Assembly: GCF_001282115.1 (NCBI RefSeq) | Contig: NZ_LJBR01000056.1 | Coordinates: 1-34,765, forward strand | Direction: 5' to 3' | DNA from: Streptomyces sp. NRRL B-24085 | Lineage (GTDB): Bacteria; Actinomycetota; Actinomycetes; Streptomycetales; Streptomycetaceae | DNA: 34,765 bases | Shown here: one piece after another, positions 7,856-15,245 of the stretch | How positions within the stretch are numbered: position 1 is the stretch's first letter | Layout: every line of letters starts with the position of its first letter | Translations under genes and position numbers: made by a program | Notes under the pieces: model-generated | Seen by the model: the letters and a program-made list of their open reading frames with translations, nothing else | The model's database searches: none | Told to the model about the DNA's origin: nothing

Positions 7856-10069
7856 ATGACCTACGCCAGACCCGTGCGCCTCGCCGCACTGGCCGCCACC
7901 CTGACCCTCGGCTCCGCCGTGTTCGCGGCAGGCCCCGCCGCCGCCGTCACCGGCCCCGCCGTCAGCGCCGCCGACACCACCTACGCGTACACCGCGCAGA
8001 TCATCGTCGGCGACCACGACCGCGGCTGCTCCGGCGTCCTCGTCGACCGCGAGTGGCTGCTGACCGCGGCCAGTTGCTTCGCCGCCGACCCGGCGACCAG
8101 CCTGAGCGTGCCCGCCGGCAAGCCGGCCACCAGCACGACCGCGGTCATCGGCCGCTCCGACCTGACCGGCACCGCGGGCGCCGCCCGCCAGATCGTGCAG
8201 CTCGTCCCGCGCACCGACCGCGACGTGGTCCTGGCCCGCCTCAACCGCCCGGTCACCAACGTCGCCCCGATCGCCCTGGCGACCGCGGCCCCCACGGCCG
8301 GCGAGAGCCTCACCCTGGCCGGCTACGGCCGCACCGCCACCGAGTGGGCCCCGCTCAGCCTGCACACCGGCACCTTCTCGGTGAACTCCGCCACCGCCAC
8401 GAACGCCGCGGTCACCGGCACCGGCGGCACGGCCGCGTGCATGGGCGACACCGGCGGCCCGCTGGTCCGCGGGACGGGCGGCACCGCCCAGCTCGCCGCG
8501 CTGGCCAGCCAGTCGTACCAGGGCGGCTGCTACGGCATCGCCGGCACCGAGACCCGGACCGACGGCGTCGTCACGCGCGTGGACGACCTCGCCTCCTGGG
8601 TGAGCTCGACCGTCGGCACCGTGCGCGTCACCGACTTCAACTGCGACGGCGTCGAGGACATCGCGATCTCCGACCCGCGGGCCACCGTCGGCGGCGTCGG
8701 CGCGGCCGGCCTGATCCGGATCGTCTACGGCGGCGGCAAGGGCACCGCCGAGATCAACCAGAACCTCGACTGGGTACCCGGCTCCGCCGAGGCCAGCGAC
8801 TGGTTCGGCGAGTCCCTGGCCACCGTCGACTGGAACGAGGACGGCTGCACCGACCTCGTCGTGGGCACCCCGGCCGAGGACATCGGCGGCGCCGCCGACT
8901 CCGGCATGGTCGACGTGCTGCACGGCGCTCCCGGCGGTCTCGGCACCGGGTCGCTGAAGAACACCCACTTCGAGGAGGGCTCCGGCACCGGCTCCCTGGC
9001 CACCGCCGTCCCCCAGGCCGGTGACCGGTTCGGCGACTCCGTCGCGGCCGGTGTGACCGCCTCCGGTGAGCCGTTCGTGGTCAGCGGCGCGCCGGGCGAG
9101 AGCGTCAGCGGCCTGGCGAAGGCCGGCGCGGCCTTCTACCTCCGCGCCAAGACCAACATCATCTTCCACCAGGACAGCACCGACGTGCCGGGTGCGGCGG
9201 AGGCGAACGACGGCTTCGGCGGCTCGGTGGCGGCCGACACCAACTTCTTCGCCGTCGGCGCGCCCGGCGAGGCCATCGGCGCCGACGAGAACGCGGGCAA
9301 CCTGGCCGTGTTCAGCCACACCCTGACCTCGGCGGGCCTGCCCACCCCGAAGTTCGGGCTCGACCAGGACCTCGACACCGTCGCCGGTGGCGCCGAGGCG
9401 GGCGACCAGTTCGGCTGGTCCCTGGCCCTCGCCCCGTACCGCCCCTCGGGCGCCGCGGCCGCCACCGACTCGCTCCTCGCGGTCGGCGCCCCCGGCGAGG
9501 ACCTCGACATCGACGGCGTCGCCAAGGCCGACGCGGGCAATGTGCTGACCTTCCGCATCACCGCCGCGGGCGCCGTCAGCCAGCTCAACTACATCTCGCA
9601 GGGCACCGCGGCCGACGACGTGACCGGCACCGCGGAGGCCGGCGACCGCATGGGCGCCGCCCTGACCGCGATCAACACGGCACCGCGCGCGCTGAGCACC
9701 ACGGCGACGATGAAGCTGGCCGTGGGCGTCCCGAACGAGGCCATCGACGCGGCGGACAACGCGGGCGCCGTGCACACGTTCTCGCTCCTGGGCGCCCCCG
9801 GCGCCAACGACCGCTGGCTGGAGGCGGGCGACGGCGACGGCATCCCCACGGCCCCCGGCGCCGGCCAGCAGCTCGGCACGAGCATCCACTACACGGGCAC
9901 CAAGCTGTACGTCGGCCTGCCCCTGGGCCCGTCGACCTACGGCACCCTGTACGCCCTGCCCCTGTCCAACGTCACCGCCGGCGGCGCGGTCGCCCCGGTG
10001 ACCACGTACCAGCCCGGCACGGGCGGCCTCCCGGCAGCGGGCGACCGCTTCGGCTACGCGGCACGGTAA
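7856..10069 (+). CDS. Trypsin-fold pseudoprotease fused to FG-GAP propeller
   Basis: 737-residue secreted protein. Signal peptide 1-30 ends in GPAAA. Residues ~40-252 are an S1 (trypsin-like) domain: cysteines flank the expected catalytic His loop, but that loop reads LTAASCF with Ser73 where His is expected. Asp123 of the DRDVVLARL block is kept. The nucleophile motif reads GDTGGPL, with Thr199 replacing Ser. Residues ~255-737 carry about seven FG-GAP blades (repeating D-x-F-G-x-S and VGAPGE motifs), giving an integrin-like propeller. Two of three triad residues are changed, so ordinary serine-protease activity is unlikely and a binding role is more plausible. It is probably co-transcribed with the secreted gene just upstream and ends before a strong terminator. 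Confidence 0.85.
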   Translation: MTYARPVRLAALAATLTLGSAVFAAGPAAAVTGPAVSAADTTYAYTAQIIVGDHDRGCSGVLVDREWLLTAASCFAADPATSLSVPAGKPATSTTAVIGRSDLTGTAGAARQIVQLVPRTDRDVVLARLNRPVTNVAPIALATAAPTAGESLTLAGYGRTATEWAPLSLHTGTFSVNSATATNAAVTGTGGTAACMGDTGGPLVRGTGGTAQLAALASQSYQGGCYGIAGTETRTDGVVTRVDDLASWVSSTVGTVRVTDFNCDGVEDIAISDPRATVGGVGAAGLIRIVYGGGKGTAEINQNLDWVPGSAEASDWFGESLATVDWNEDGCTDLVVGTPAEDIGGAADSGMVDVLHGAPGGLGTGSLKNTHFEEGSGTGSLATAVPQAGDRFGDSVAAGVTASGEPFVVSGAPGESVSGLAKAGAAFYLRAKTNIIFHQDSTDVPGAAEANDGFGGSVAADTNFFAVGAPGEAIGADENAGNLAVFSHTLTSAGLPTPKFGLDQDLDTVAGGAEAGDQFGWSLALAPYRPSGAAAATDSLLAVGAPGEDLDIDGVAKADAGNVLTFRITAAGAVSQLNYISQGTAADDVTGTAEAGDRMGAALTAINTAPRALSTTATMKLAVGVPNEAIDAADNAGAVHTFSLLGAPGANDRWLEAGDGDGIPTAPGAGQQLGTSIHYTGTKLYVGLPLGPSTYGTLYALPLSNVTAGGAVAPVTTYQPGTGGLPAAGDRFGYAAR

Positions 10070-10086
10070 CCGCACCCCCGCTCACC

Positions 10087-10128
10087 ACGGCGAAGGGCCC
10101 CCGACCTGTGCCGGGGGCCCTTCGCCGT
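10087..10128. terminator. Bidirectional terminator hairpin
   Basis: A perfect 17-bp inverted repeat (10087-10103 with 10112-10128, arm ACGGCGAAGGGCCCCCG, 8-base loop) lies between the convergent FG-GAP protein gene (ends 10069) and the phosphoribosyltransferase gene (ends 10146). Confidence 0.9.
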
Positions 10129-10145
10129 AGCTCTTCCCGCCACTC

Positions 10146-10649
10146 TCAGGCGTCGAGAACCTGCCCCTGCCGACGGACTACGGGGGGTTCGACCGACCAA
10201 GGGAAGTTGATCCAGTCGTCCGTGCGTTTCCAGACGTACTCGCACTTCACCAGGGACTGCGACTTCTCGTAGATGACCGCGGAGCGGACCTCGGCGACGG
10301 CGTCGAGGCAGAAGTCCCGCACCAGTTTGAGCGTCTTGCCGGTGTCGGCGACGTCGTCGGTGATGAGGACCTTCTTGTCGGAGAAGTCGATCACGTTGGG
10401 GACCGGGGCCAGCATGACCGGCATCTCCAGGGTGGTCCCCACGCCGGTGTAGAACTCGACGTTCACCAGGTGGATGTTCTTGCAGTCGAGGGCGTACGCG
10501 AGACCGCCGGCGACGAAGACCCCGCCGCGGGCGATGGAGAGCACGACGTCGGGCTCGTAGCCGTCGTCGGCGATGGTCTGCGCGAGTTCGCGGACCGCGG
10601 TGCCGAAGGCTTCGTAGGTGAGGTTCTCCCGCACGCCTGCCCCGCTCAT
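10146..10649 (-). CDS. Purine-type phosphoribosyltransferase
   Basis: 167-residue cytoplasmic type I phosphoribosyltransferase. The PRPP-binding loop is [14 protein letters not shown], matching the hydrophobic-acidic-acidic-x-G-x-T pattern. An upstream [15 protein letters not shown] segment is the second conserved loop, and a C-terminal DDWINFPWS block is usual in xanthine/hypoxanthine-type enzymes of actinobacteria. The expected reaction is transfer of phosphoribose from PRPP to a purine base or related acceptor; the exact base cannot be read from the sequence. ATG at 10649 overlaps the stop of dcd as ATGA, so the two are translationally coupled, pairing pyrimidine deoxynucleotide supply with base salvage. 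Confidence 0.85.
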   Translation of the reverse strand: MSGAGVRENLTYEAFGTAVRELAQTIADDGYEPDVVLSIARGGVFVAGGLAYALDCKNIHLVNVEFYTGVGTTLEMPVMLAPVPNVIDFSDKKVLITDDVADTGKTLKLVRDFCLDAVAEVRSAVIYEKSQSLVKCEYVWKRTDDWINFPWSVEPPVVRRQGQVLDA

Positions 10650-11221
10650 ACCTGGGTCCGGTGGAAGTTGAGGAAGGAACGGGAGGCGGTGGGGCCGCGC
10701 TGGCCCTGGTACCGGGAGCCGTAGCGCTCGCTGCCGTAGGGGAAGTCGGCCGGCGAGGAGAGCCGGAACATGCACAACTGGCCGATCTTCATGCCCGGCC
10801 AGAGCTTGATGGGCAGCGTGGCCAGGTTCGAGAGCTCCAGGGTGACGTGCCCGCTGAAGCCGGGATCGATGAAGCCGGCGGTCGAGTGCGTCACGAGCCC
10901 GAGCCGGCCGAGGGAGGACTTCCCCTCGAGCCGCGAGGCGAGGTCGTCGGGGAGCGTGATGACCTCGTACGTGGACGCGAGGACGAACTCCCCGGGGTGC
11001 AGGATGAACGGCTCGTCGCCCTCCGGCTCCACGAGCCGCGTCAGGTCGGCCTGTTCCACGGAGGGGTCGATGTGGGGGTAGCGGTGGTTCTCGAACACCC
11101 GGAAGAAGCGGTCGAGGCGCACGTCGATGCTGGACGGCTGCACCATGGATTCGTCGTAGGGATCGATCCGCACCCGCCCGGCGTCGATCTCGGCCCGGAT
11201 GTCCTTGTCTGAGAGAAGCAC
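10646..11221 (-). CDS. dcd: dCTP deaminase
   Basis: 191-residue enzyme converting dCTP to dUTP and ammonia, the entry to dTTP synthesis. The sequence fits Dcd over its whole length: N-terminal [12 protein letters not shown], then [11 protein letters not shown], the [14 protein letters not shown] block and the nucleotide-binding [18 protein letters not shown] block, in which the Glu of TLEL is the catalytic residue of the family. Length is normal. It is the upstream partner of the phosphoribosyltransferase, with a 4-bp overlap. The start at 11221 is supported by the family's invariant N-terminus. Confidence 0.97.
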   Translation of the reverse strand: MLLSDKDIRAEIDAGRVRIDPYDESMVQPSSIDVRLDRFFRVFENHRYPHIDPSVEQADLTRLVEPEGDEPFILHPGEFVLASTYEVITLPDDLASRLEGKSSLGRLGLVTHSTAGFIDPGFSGHVTLELSNLATLPIKLWPGMKIGQLCMFRLSSPADFPYGSERYGSRYQGQRGPTASRSFLNFHRTQV

Positions 11222-11302
11222 GCCCCGAGGATACGCAAGACGCGCGGGGCCGCCGTCATCGGACGGACCCGCGCGCCTGGCGCCGACTTCCTACGCTTCC
11301 CT

Positions 11303-11461
11303 CTAGTGCTTCTCCAAGGTCACCTGCACGACGCTGCGAAGCCGGGCACAGCGAGGACAGCGGACAAGCCGTCCGGGGCCGAGGCGCTCGGCCTGCTGCA
11401 TCGGGAACGAAGCGGTGCTGAACACGTGCCCATCGGCACAACGGACGACGGTGCGCTCCAT
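11303..11461 (-). CDS. 52-residue Cys-pair small protein
   Basis: Small ORF upstream of dcd on the same strand, ATG at 11461, stop TAG at 11303. Residues ~29-41 contain PGRLVRCPRCARL, with the first Cys near residue 8 in VVRCADGHVFS, so it could form a small zinc knuckle with three Cys and one or more His. A ribosome-binding-like AGGA lies a few bases before the ATG. The translation reads like a real protein, with alternating charged and hydrophobic residues and good GC3, and I recall similar short proteins in Streptomyces. Function is unknown. The 81-base gap to dcd permits co-transcription. Confidence 0.6.
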   Translation of the reverse strand: MERTVVRCADGHVFSTASFPMQQAERLGPGRLVRCPRCARLRSVVQVTLEKH

Positions 11462-11733
11462 CAAGTCCTAGAGTCCCTTCCCCAAGAGCCGCGTCCGGCT
11501 GCTACTTGCCTGACGACAAAAGCCACATTACGGGATGGACGGGACGGCCCTCCAGGCGGCACTCCGGTCCCGCCCGGACCCTCTCCCACGTCTCCACCGT
11601 ACGCCCCAACTCCCGCGCCCCGCAGCCCCGTCCCACCCCACGAACGCACTCAGGCCCCACGGCTTCAGCGCCGGGGGCCTGGCATGAGGTAAGGTAACGT
11701 TGCGTTCGACACCGGTTCCGTCCGGCGTCCCTC

Positions 11734-11807
11734 GCGGGTGTAGTTTAATGGTAGAACATCAGCTTCCCAAGCTGAGAGCGCGAGTTCGATTCTCGTCACC
11801 CGCTCCA
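11734..11807 (+). tRNA. tRNA-Gly (anticodon CCC), CCA encoded
   Basis: Full cloverleaf: acceptor GCGGGTG with CACCCGC, D-arm GTTTAATGGTAGAAC, anticodon stem TCAGC/GCTGA around loop TTCCCAA (anticodon CCC, reads GGG), T-arm GCGAG-TTCGATT-CTCGT, discriminator T, and encoded CCA at 11805-11807. The 3' 48 bases are repeated at 15063-15110, so the gene is the integration target of the element that follows and its 3' end was restored by that element. A terminator follows at 11813. Confidence 0.97.
11760..11807 (+). repeat. Left attachment site repeat (inside tRNA-Gly)
   Basis: 48-bp copy from the anticodon stem through the CCA end of tRNA-Gly; identical to 15063-15110. The flanking bases differ at both ends (T against G before, T against C after), so the repeat length is exact. 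Confidence 0.93.
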
Positions 11808-11812
11808 TGCGA

Positions 11813-11839
11813 AACCCCCAGGCCAGAGGCCCGGGGGTT
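11813..11839 (+). terminator. Terminator after tRNA-Gly
   Basis: Inverted repeat AACCCCC (11813-11819) with GGGGGTT (11833-11839), plus an inner GGCC/GGCC pairing and a T-rich tail (CTTTGTTGTCT). It is element-derived, because it lies inside the att boundary. It can also end the leftward integrase remnant. Confidence 0.75.
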
Positions 11840-11869
11840 CTTTGTTGTCTAGACCGGTGAACCTGTCGC

Positions 11870-11886
11870 GCACCACAACCGCACCA
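11870..11886 (+). repeat. Left copy of 17-bp subterminal repeat
   Basis: GCACCACAACCGCACCA lies 62 bases inside the left att repeat. A copy with one mismatch (C to T) lies at 14938-14954 near the right end, in the same orientation. Paired subterminal repeats of this kind could be arm-type binding sites of the recombinase or its directionality factor; this is inference. Confidence 0.5.
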
Positions 11887-12267
11887 TTAGATCTCGGCAG
11901 CCTCTTCGCTGTGGTGCGCAGGGTCGTCCTTGTGGCACTTCGCACGCTCGGCGCGCACCAGGTCGTCGAGCCCGGCGGCCACCTCGCGCTGTCGCTCCTC
12001 GTCGGAGTGCTGATAGATCAGCGCGGCTTTCTCAGAGGACTGCCCGGCGCGAACCATCGTGTCCTTGAGGGTGGCGCCCGAGCGGGTCGAGAGGGTGTGC
12101 CCGGTGTGACGAAGGTCGTAGAAGCGGAAGCCGTCCGGGAGGCCGACAGCGGCACGGGCGCGTCGCCACTTCCGGCCAAAGGAGGTGCGCCGGAAGGGAG
12201 CTCCCTTCTCCCCGACGAAGACGAGCCCCTCGGCTCCCTTCTCGGCGAACGGCCTGGGTCTGGGGGC
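11887..12267 (-). pseudogene. Tyrosine recombinase, C-terminal fragment
   Basis: Conceptual translation of the minus strand gives the last ~125 residues of a phage/ICE-type integrase. It includes FYDLRHTGHTLSTRSGA (the Arg and His of the catalytic box), VRAGQSSEKAALIYQHS with the nucleophile Tyr preceding Gln-His, and a charged tail ending in a TAA stop. Family members are about 370-400 residues, so roughly two thirds, including the first catalytic Arg, is missing. An in-frame stop at 12268-12270 and the absence of a start mark the truncation point, which coincides with the first recognisable residues of the regulator on the opposite strand. It was presumably the integrase that inserted the element in tRNA-Gly. 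Confidence 0.85.
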
Positions 12268-12269
12268 TC

Positions 12270-12658
12270 ACTTGCCCAGGATTTCCGGAAGAGGTGAGCC
12301 GGGCCCGCTGCTGGACCCGCGACATCCTGCGGGGGTCGCCGCTCGCGGAGGACGCCGAGCTGATCGTGAGCGAGCTGAGCGCGAACGCGATCCTGCACAC
12401 GGCCAGTGGTCGGGAGGCAGGGAGCTTTCATCTGGCGGTGGCTGTGTCGGCGCAGGTGGTCGCGGTGTCGGTCACGGATGACGGCGGCCCGGGACGGCTC
12501 CGAAGGTCGAGCATCAGGACCAGGAGGCGGAGCACGGCCGGGGCTTGGGCATGGTCAGCGTCATCGCTCACCGGGTGGTGGTCCACGACAGCGACGGCGG
12601 CCACACGGTCACCGCGGAACTGTTCACCGACGGCGGTATGGGAGGGCACCCGTGCTGA
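12270..12658 (+). pseudogene. ATP-binding (HATPase_c, RsbW-like) regulator, truncated and frameshifted
   Basis: The + strand from 12270 reads TCPGFPEEVSRARCW, then AEDAELIVSELSANAILHT, the N-box region of anti-sigma-factor-type kinases (GHKL fold), and DDGGPG, the G1-type ATP-binding box. After DDGGPG, near 12491, the frame must shift to continue into HGRGLGMVSVIAHRV and VTAELFTDGG, ending at the TGA 12656-12658. A single missing G in the GGG at 12491-12493 explains this. The N-terminus is also cut, with no start codon in the conserved region; GTG at 12294 is internal. Intact relatives are common regulators in Streptomyces. A sequencing error at the shift cannot be excluded. Confidence 0.75.
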
Positions 12659-12885
12659 CGACGAACGGGCTGCGACGCGGCTTGGCGTGGGCTTGGCTCT
12701 CCCCGGGCCGCATCGCAACCCGACAAGCCCTCTTACGCTCCGAACCCTGCACGGTCACGATCACCCAGGACCAGACCCGCATCACCTGGACGATCCGCCC
12801 AGCGATCTTCCTACCACTCGCCCACCGCCAGGGCACCGAACACCCAGCCTGCGCACACGACTTCAAGCCCCACACGCCCGACTGA
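12652..12885 (+). CDS. 77-residue protein downstream of regulator remnant
   Basis: GTG at 12652 overlaps the stop of the preceding regulator (GTGCTGA), the usual coupled arrangement, and the ORF ends at 12885. The product is basic and Trp/Leu-rich (GLRRGLAWAWLSPGRIATRQAL), followed by a hydrophilic part CTVTITQDQTRITWTIRP that looks like beta-strands. Two Cys are present. I recognise no family. If the upstream reading frame is broken by the shift, coupled translation would be lost, so expression is doubtful. Confidence 0.5.
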   Translation: MLTTNGLRRGLAWAWLSPGRIATRQALLRSEPCTVTITQDQTRITWTIRPAIFLPLAHRQGTEHPACAHDFKPHTPD

Positions 12886-13071
12886 GTTACAACTTTCTCT
12901 ACTAGTTCAAGGCGGCTCGCTCCGCTCCCCGCGCGCGGCCCGACCCCCGGCCGGGCCTGCGCTCCTGCCTCCGTCCCGCTCCAGCCCGGCCGACGGCCGT
13001 GCCGCGCACACAGCAATCAGCCACCTGAGGCCAGAGAAGGGGTACGTCGTGGCTAGGGCGGCCGGCTGCAG

Positions 13072-14391
13072 CTAAACCGCTGCTAGCTGATTGTCGATTT
13101 GGTGTTGAACCAGCACGGCTGACACGTCGAAATGATCAGCAATCCTCTCAACACTTTCAAGAGATGCAGCCCACGGGTCTTCGTCTAGTAGGGCGGCAAT
13201 GCCGGCTGCGGGTGCAAGCAGTTCCGCTGCAAACGCTCGTTCGGTCTTTTGCTTTTCAGTGTAGGCTCCTGTAACCAAGAACGGCGCATCGCCGTCTACG
13301 ACTGAGTGCCATAGCGCTCGTCCGACAAGAAAGTTCTTTGTCCTGCTAGACGCTTGCTGAGATCCGATCACAAGAGCTGCACCACCTCCGCTTTGGCGCC
13401 CGAGAGCCTGGATCCTCGGCTCAGGGGAAACCAGCTCCTGAGCGGATACGTAATCGTTCAGCGCAAACGGTTCCGTGTCAGCTACTTGAGCAATCTGACG
13501 CGCGATCCTGGCTTGCTCCCACCCCATCTGCCACGGCCGATATGTCGCCACTGTTCTGCACTTCGTCAAACCTGCACGAAGTTCAGCCGTTCTTGAACTT
13601 CGAGGTGCGGTAATGCTGTCGACTGTGGCAGATGCTCGGGAGATCCATCCCAGAGATTCATGAATCCTGTCTGGCGATACAGCATCGATAAAATCGTCAA
13701 ACATATTCGATGCTAGAGCTTGAGACGAGTTAATGATCTCATCTTCAAACTCATGCGCTTCAGAGTATGGGTCCAAGCCGAGCCGAGCAGCTGCGATACA
13801 GTACTCTACCTCCGCAGCGTCGGCACCTGTTACAGCAGCCCATTCTTTATGGAGTTCAGTGGCGACTAGGCCACACTCATCTAGCCTCGAAATGACGGAA
13901 TTGATGATGCGAGCAAGTTCGGTCTGCAGATCCGCAGAGGAGACTACGACCTCTCCTTGCCCTAGGTAGCGGACCTTCCAATTAGCGACGGGAGAAGAGT
14001 ACGGCCGCCAAGAGATCGTTGTCTGGCTTCCCGAGGGAACGATAGCAAGATCAGGCCACGCGAAGCCATCACCGATTCGTCGAAAATTGTTCCTGAGGAA
14101 CTCTGGATCCGTCAGACGAGTCCGCTCGAATCGGCTCACAAGTTCAGGTCGTGAAAGTCTTGAGTTATACAGAAGCTTCCACCAATTGAAGGCTAGCCAT
14201 TCGGCGAGTGGATATAGAGGAGCATAAATCGAGCGCCGCGAACTCCCGGAATCAAGATCCTCCACGAGGGTGACGAGGTTTCCACCCGCATGAATTTCAA
14301 TTCGCGCCCAGGTTGCCTTATGTTCGGGAAGCCTCACTCCGGGAGCAGATTCCCACTCCCAAGAGAACTTGATCATATCTTCAGCTTCCAT
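13072..14391 (-). CDS. ImmA/IrrE-like (M78) protein with altered HExxH
   Basis: 439-residue protein (ATG 14391, forming TGATG with the upstream stop; GTG 14394 also possible). The N-terminal part has WARIEIHAGG and YAPLYPLAEWLAFNWWKLL. The C-terminal ~100 residues follow the M78 plan: an Arg/Phe-led helix, then RALWH (358-362) where HExxH is expected, then the FAAELLAP block (387-394) with its Glu, and the closing VERIADHFDVSAVLVQHQ helix. His1 and Glu of HExxH are Arg and Ala here, so zinc-dependent cleavage of a repressor, as in ImmA, is unlikely by the usual chemistry. It is clearly AT-richer than flanking genes, so recently acquired. It forms an operon with the 132-residue gene. No membrane segment. 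Confidence 0.7.
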   Translation of the reverse strand: MEAEDMIKFSWEWESAPGVRLPEHKATWARIEIHAGGNLVTLVEDLDSGSSRRSIYAPLYPLAEWLAFNWWKLLYNSRLSRPELVSRFERTRLTDPEFLRNNFRRIGDGFAWPDLAIVPSGSQTTISWRPYSSPVANWKVRYLGQGEVVVSSADLQTELARIINSVISRLDECGLVATELHKEWAAVTGADAAEVEYCIAAARLGLDPYSEAHEFEDEIINSSQALASNMFDDFIDAVSPDRIHESLGWISRASATVDSITAPRSSRTAELRAGLTKCRTVATYRPWQMGWEQARIARQIAQVADTEPFALNDYVSAQELVSPEPRIQALGRQSGGGAALVIGSQQASSRTKNFLVGRALWHSVVDGDAPFLVTGAYTEKQKTERAFAAELLAPAAGIAALLDEDPWAASLESVERIADHFDVSAVLVQHQIDNQLAAV

Positions 14392-14789
14392 CACGTCAGC
14401 AGCCCTTCCGGGAACTCGTTAGGTGCCAGCGGGTACCCCTTATAATGCCCTTGCTCTCTATTTACAAGCCTACCTTCGTACACTATGTTACCACGCTTCA
14501 CCCAAACATATCGGGGAAATTCTCCCTCGAATAGCTCTCCGATATTCCCGAGAGAGAATCCCTCTCGAAGCCATTCGGTGATTTCATCCCTATCTGTCAA
14601 AGAGGGGTCGCACCTAGATGCGTCTGCTCGGAGCCGTGGCGGGCCGGCGAACGATGGGTACGACTTGTGTTCCGCGCTCCCCACATACTGCGTTCGCTTC
14701 GCCAGCTCGGCCAGCTCCTCCAACCTCTCTTCGGGCTTCGGGCGCTTGATGGTTCGGGCCAACGGGCGCTGACGCTTGGGGGCTCGCAT
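14391..14789 (-). CDS. Small conserved-looking partner protein of the M78-like gene
   Basis: 132-residue soluble protein. ATG at 14789 starts after a plausible intergenic stretch; an upstream in-frame extension looks non-coding. Residues 1-35 are very basic (RAPKRQRPLARTIKRPK), then a helix EERLEELAELAKRTQYVG, then SAEHKSYPSFAGPP-R-RADASRCDPSL, EITEWLREGFSLGNIG and FPRYVWVKRGNIVYEGRLVN, ending in GHYKGYPLAPNEFP. The HK-PSFAGPP/RADA..CDP pattern matches a small family I recall next to mobile or defence genes in several bacterial groups, but no biochemical role is known to me. It overlaps its partner by one base, so both proteins are probably made in fixed ratio. AT-richer than the chromosome. 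Confidence 0.7.
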   Translation of the reverse strand: MRAPKRQRPLARTIKRPKPEERLEELAELAKRTQYVGSAEHKSYPSFAGPPRLRADASRCDPSLTDRDEITEWLREGFSLGNIGELFEGEFPRYVWVKRGNIVYEGRLVNREQGHYKGYPLAPNEFPEGLLT

Positions 14790-14937
14790 GACCTCAGTAT
14801 GTTGCCTCGATGCCTCACCCGGCACGGTCTTGCGAAAGATGCACCGCCCACGACAGCCAAGCAAGCAGGCTGGCGATGAGCTGTGTGGAGGAGGCTCGTC
14901 TTACAGAAGCGCGGCTGTGGCGCCCCGACGTCCCACC

Positions 14938-14954
14938 GCACCACAACTGCACCA
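14938..14954 (+). repeat. Right copy of 17-bp subterminal repeat
   Basis: GCACCACAACTGCACCA, 16 of 17 identical to 11870-11886, lies 108 bases inside the right att repeat. Confidence 0.5.
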
Positions 14955-15062
14955 GATCGAGCGGGGATCAGCGGGAAATTACGGGGAAAGCAGCTGTGCC
15001 CTCGGCGACGAGGAGGCGGACGTTCCAACCGGTCAGCGTCTACAGCAGGCCCTCTGTGTCCG

Positions 15063-15110
15063 CAGCTTCCCAAGCTGAGAGCGCGAGTTCGATTCTCGTC
15101 ACCCGCTCCA
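15063..15110 (+). repeat. Right attachment site repeat (displaced tRNA-Gly 3' end)
   Basis: 48-bp exact copy of the tRNA-Gly 3' half. It lacks the acceptor 5' strand and D-arm, so it is not a functional tRNA. It is probably the original chromosomal 3' end pushed away by insertion, and it is still followed 8 bases later by a tRNA-like terminator (15118-15140). Confidence 0.93.
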
Positions 15111-15117
15111 CGAAGAA

Positions 15118-15140
15118 GGCCCAGGTCAGAGACCTGGGCC
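15118..15140 (+). terminator. Terminator right of the element
   Basis: 10-bp perfect stem GGCCCAGGTC/GACCTGGGCC with an AGA loop, followed by ATTTTGCTGT. It lies just outside the right att repeat and is probably the ancestral tRNA-Gly terminator. Confidence 0.8.
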
Positions 15141-15245
15141 ATTTTGCTGTCCGCTGCGATCACTCGCCGCGTGCCAGATCCGTGCCAGAACGCCACCATA
15201 CGCAGCGGCATCGACAGAAAGAGCCGTGTCGCTGAGGATCCTGGG

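Larger units (their letters stand above)
11760..15110. mobile_element. Remnant integrative element in tRNA-Gly
   Basis: About 3.3 kb bounded by an exact 48-bp direct repeat of the tRNA-Gly 3' end (11760-11807 and 15063-15110), the classic signature of tyrosine-recombinase integration. The recombinase remnant lies next to the left end, pointing at the tRNA, as in actinomycete integrative elements and prophages. No replication, transfer or phage structural gene remains. The contents are an integrase fragment, a broken ATP-binding regulator, a 77-residue ORF and an AT-richer two-gene module on the minus strand. A deletion appears to have fused the integrase fragment to the regulator near 12268. 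The element should not be able to excise itself, although both att sites look intact. Confidence 0.9.

Noticed and set aside
7616..10075. An 819-codon open frame on the minus strand opposite the pseudoprotease gene
   Set aside because: Its Gly/Ala/Arg repeats mirror the codon bias of the real plus-strand gene, which has a signal peptide and FG-GAP repeats.
15165..15200. Paired GTGCCAGA repeats reading WHGSGT on the minus strand, like an integrase C-terminus
   Set aside because: Only a few residues fit and no catalytic box lies in the same frame, so a second integrase remnant cannot be supported.
14883..15245. N-terminal extension of the SMI1/KNR4 frame through the att site
   Set aside because: It runs through the tRNA repeat and a terminator; the family start and a ribosome-binding site support GTG at 15246.
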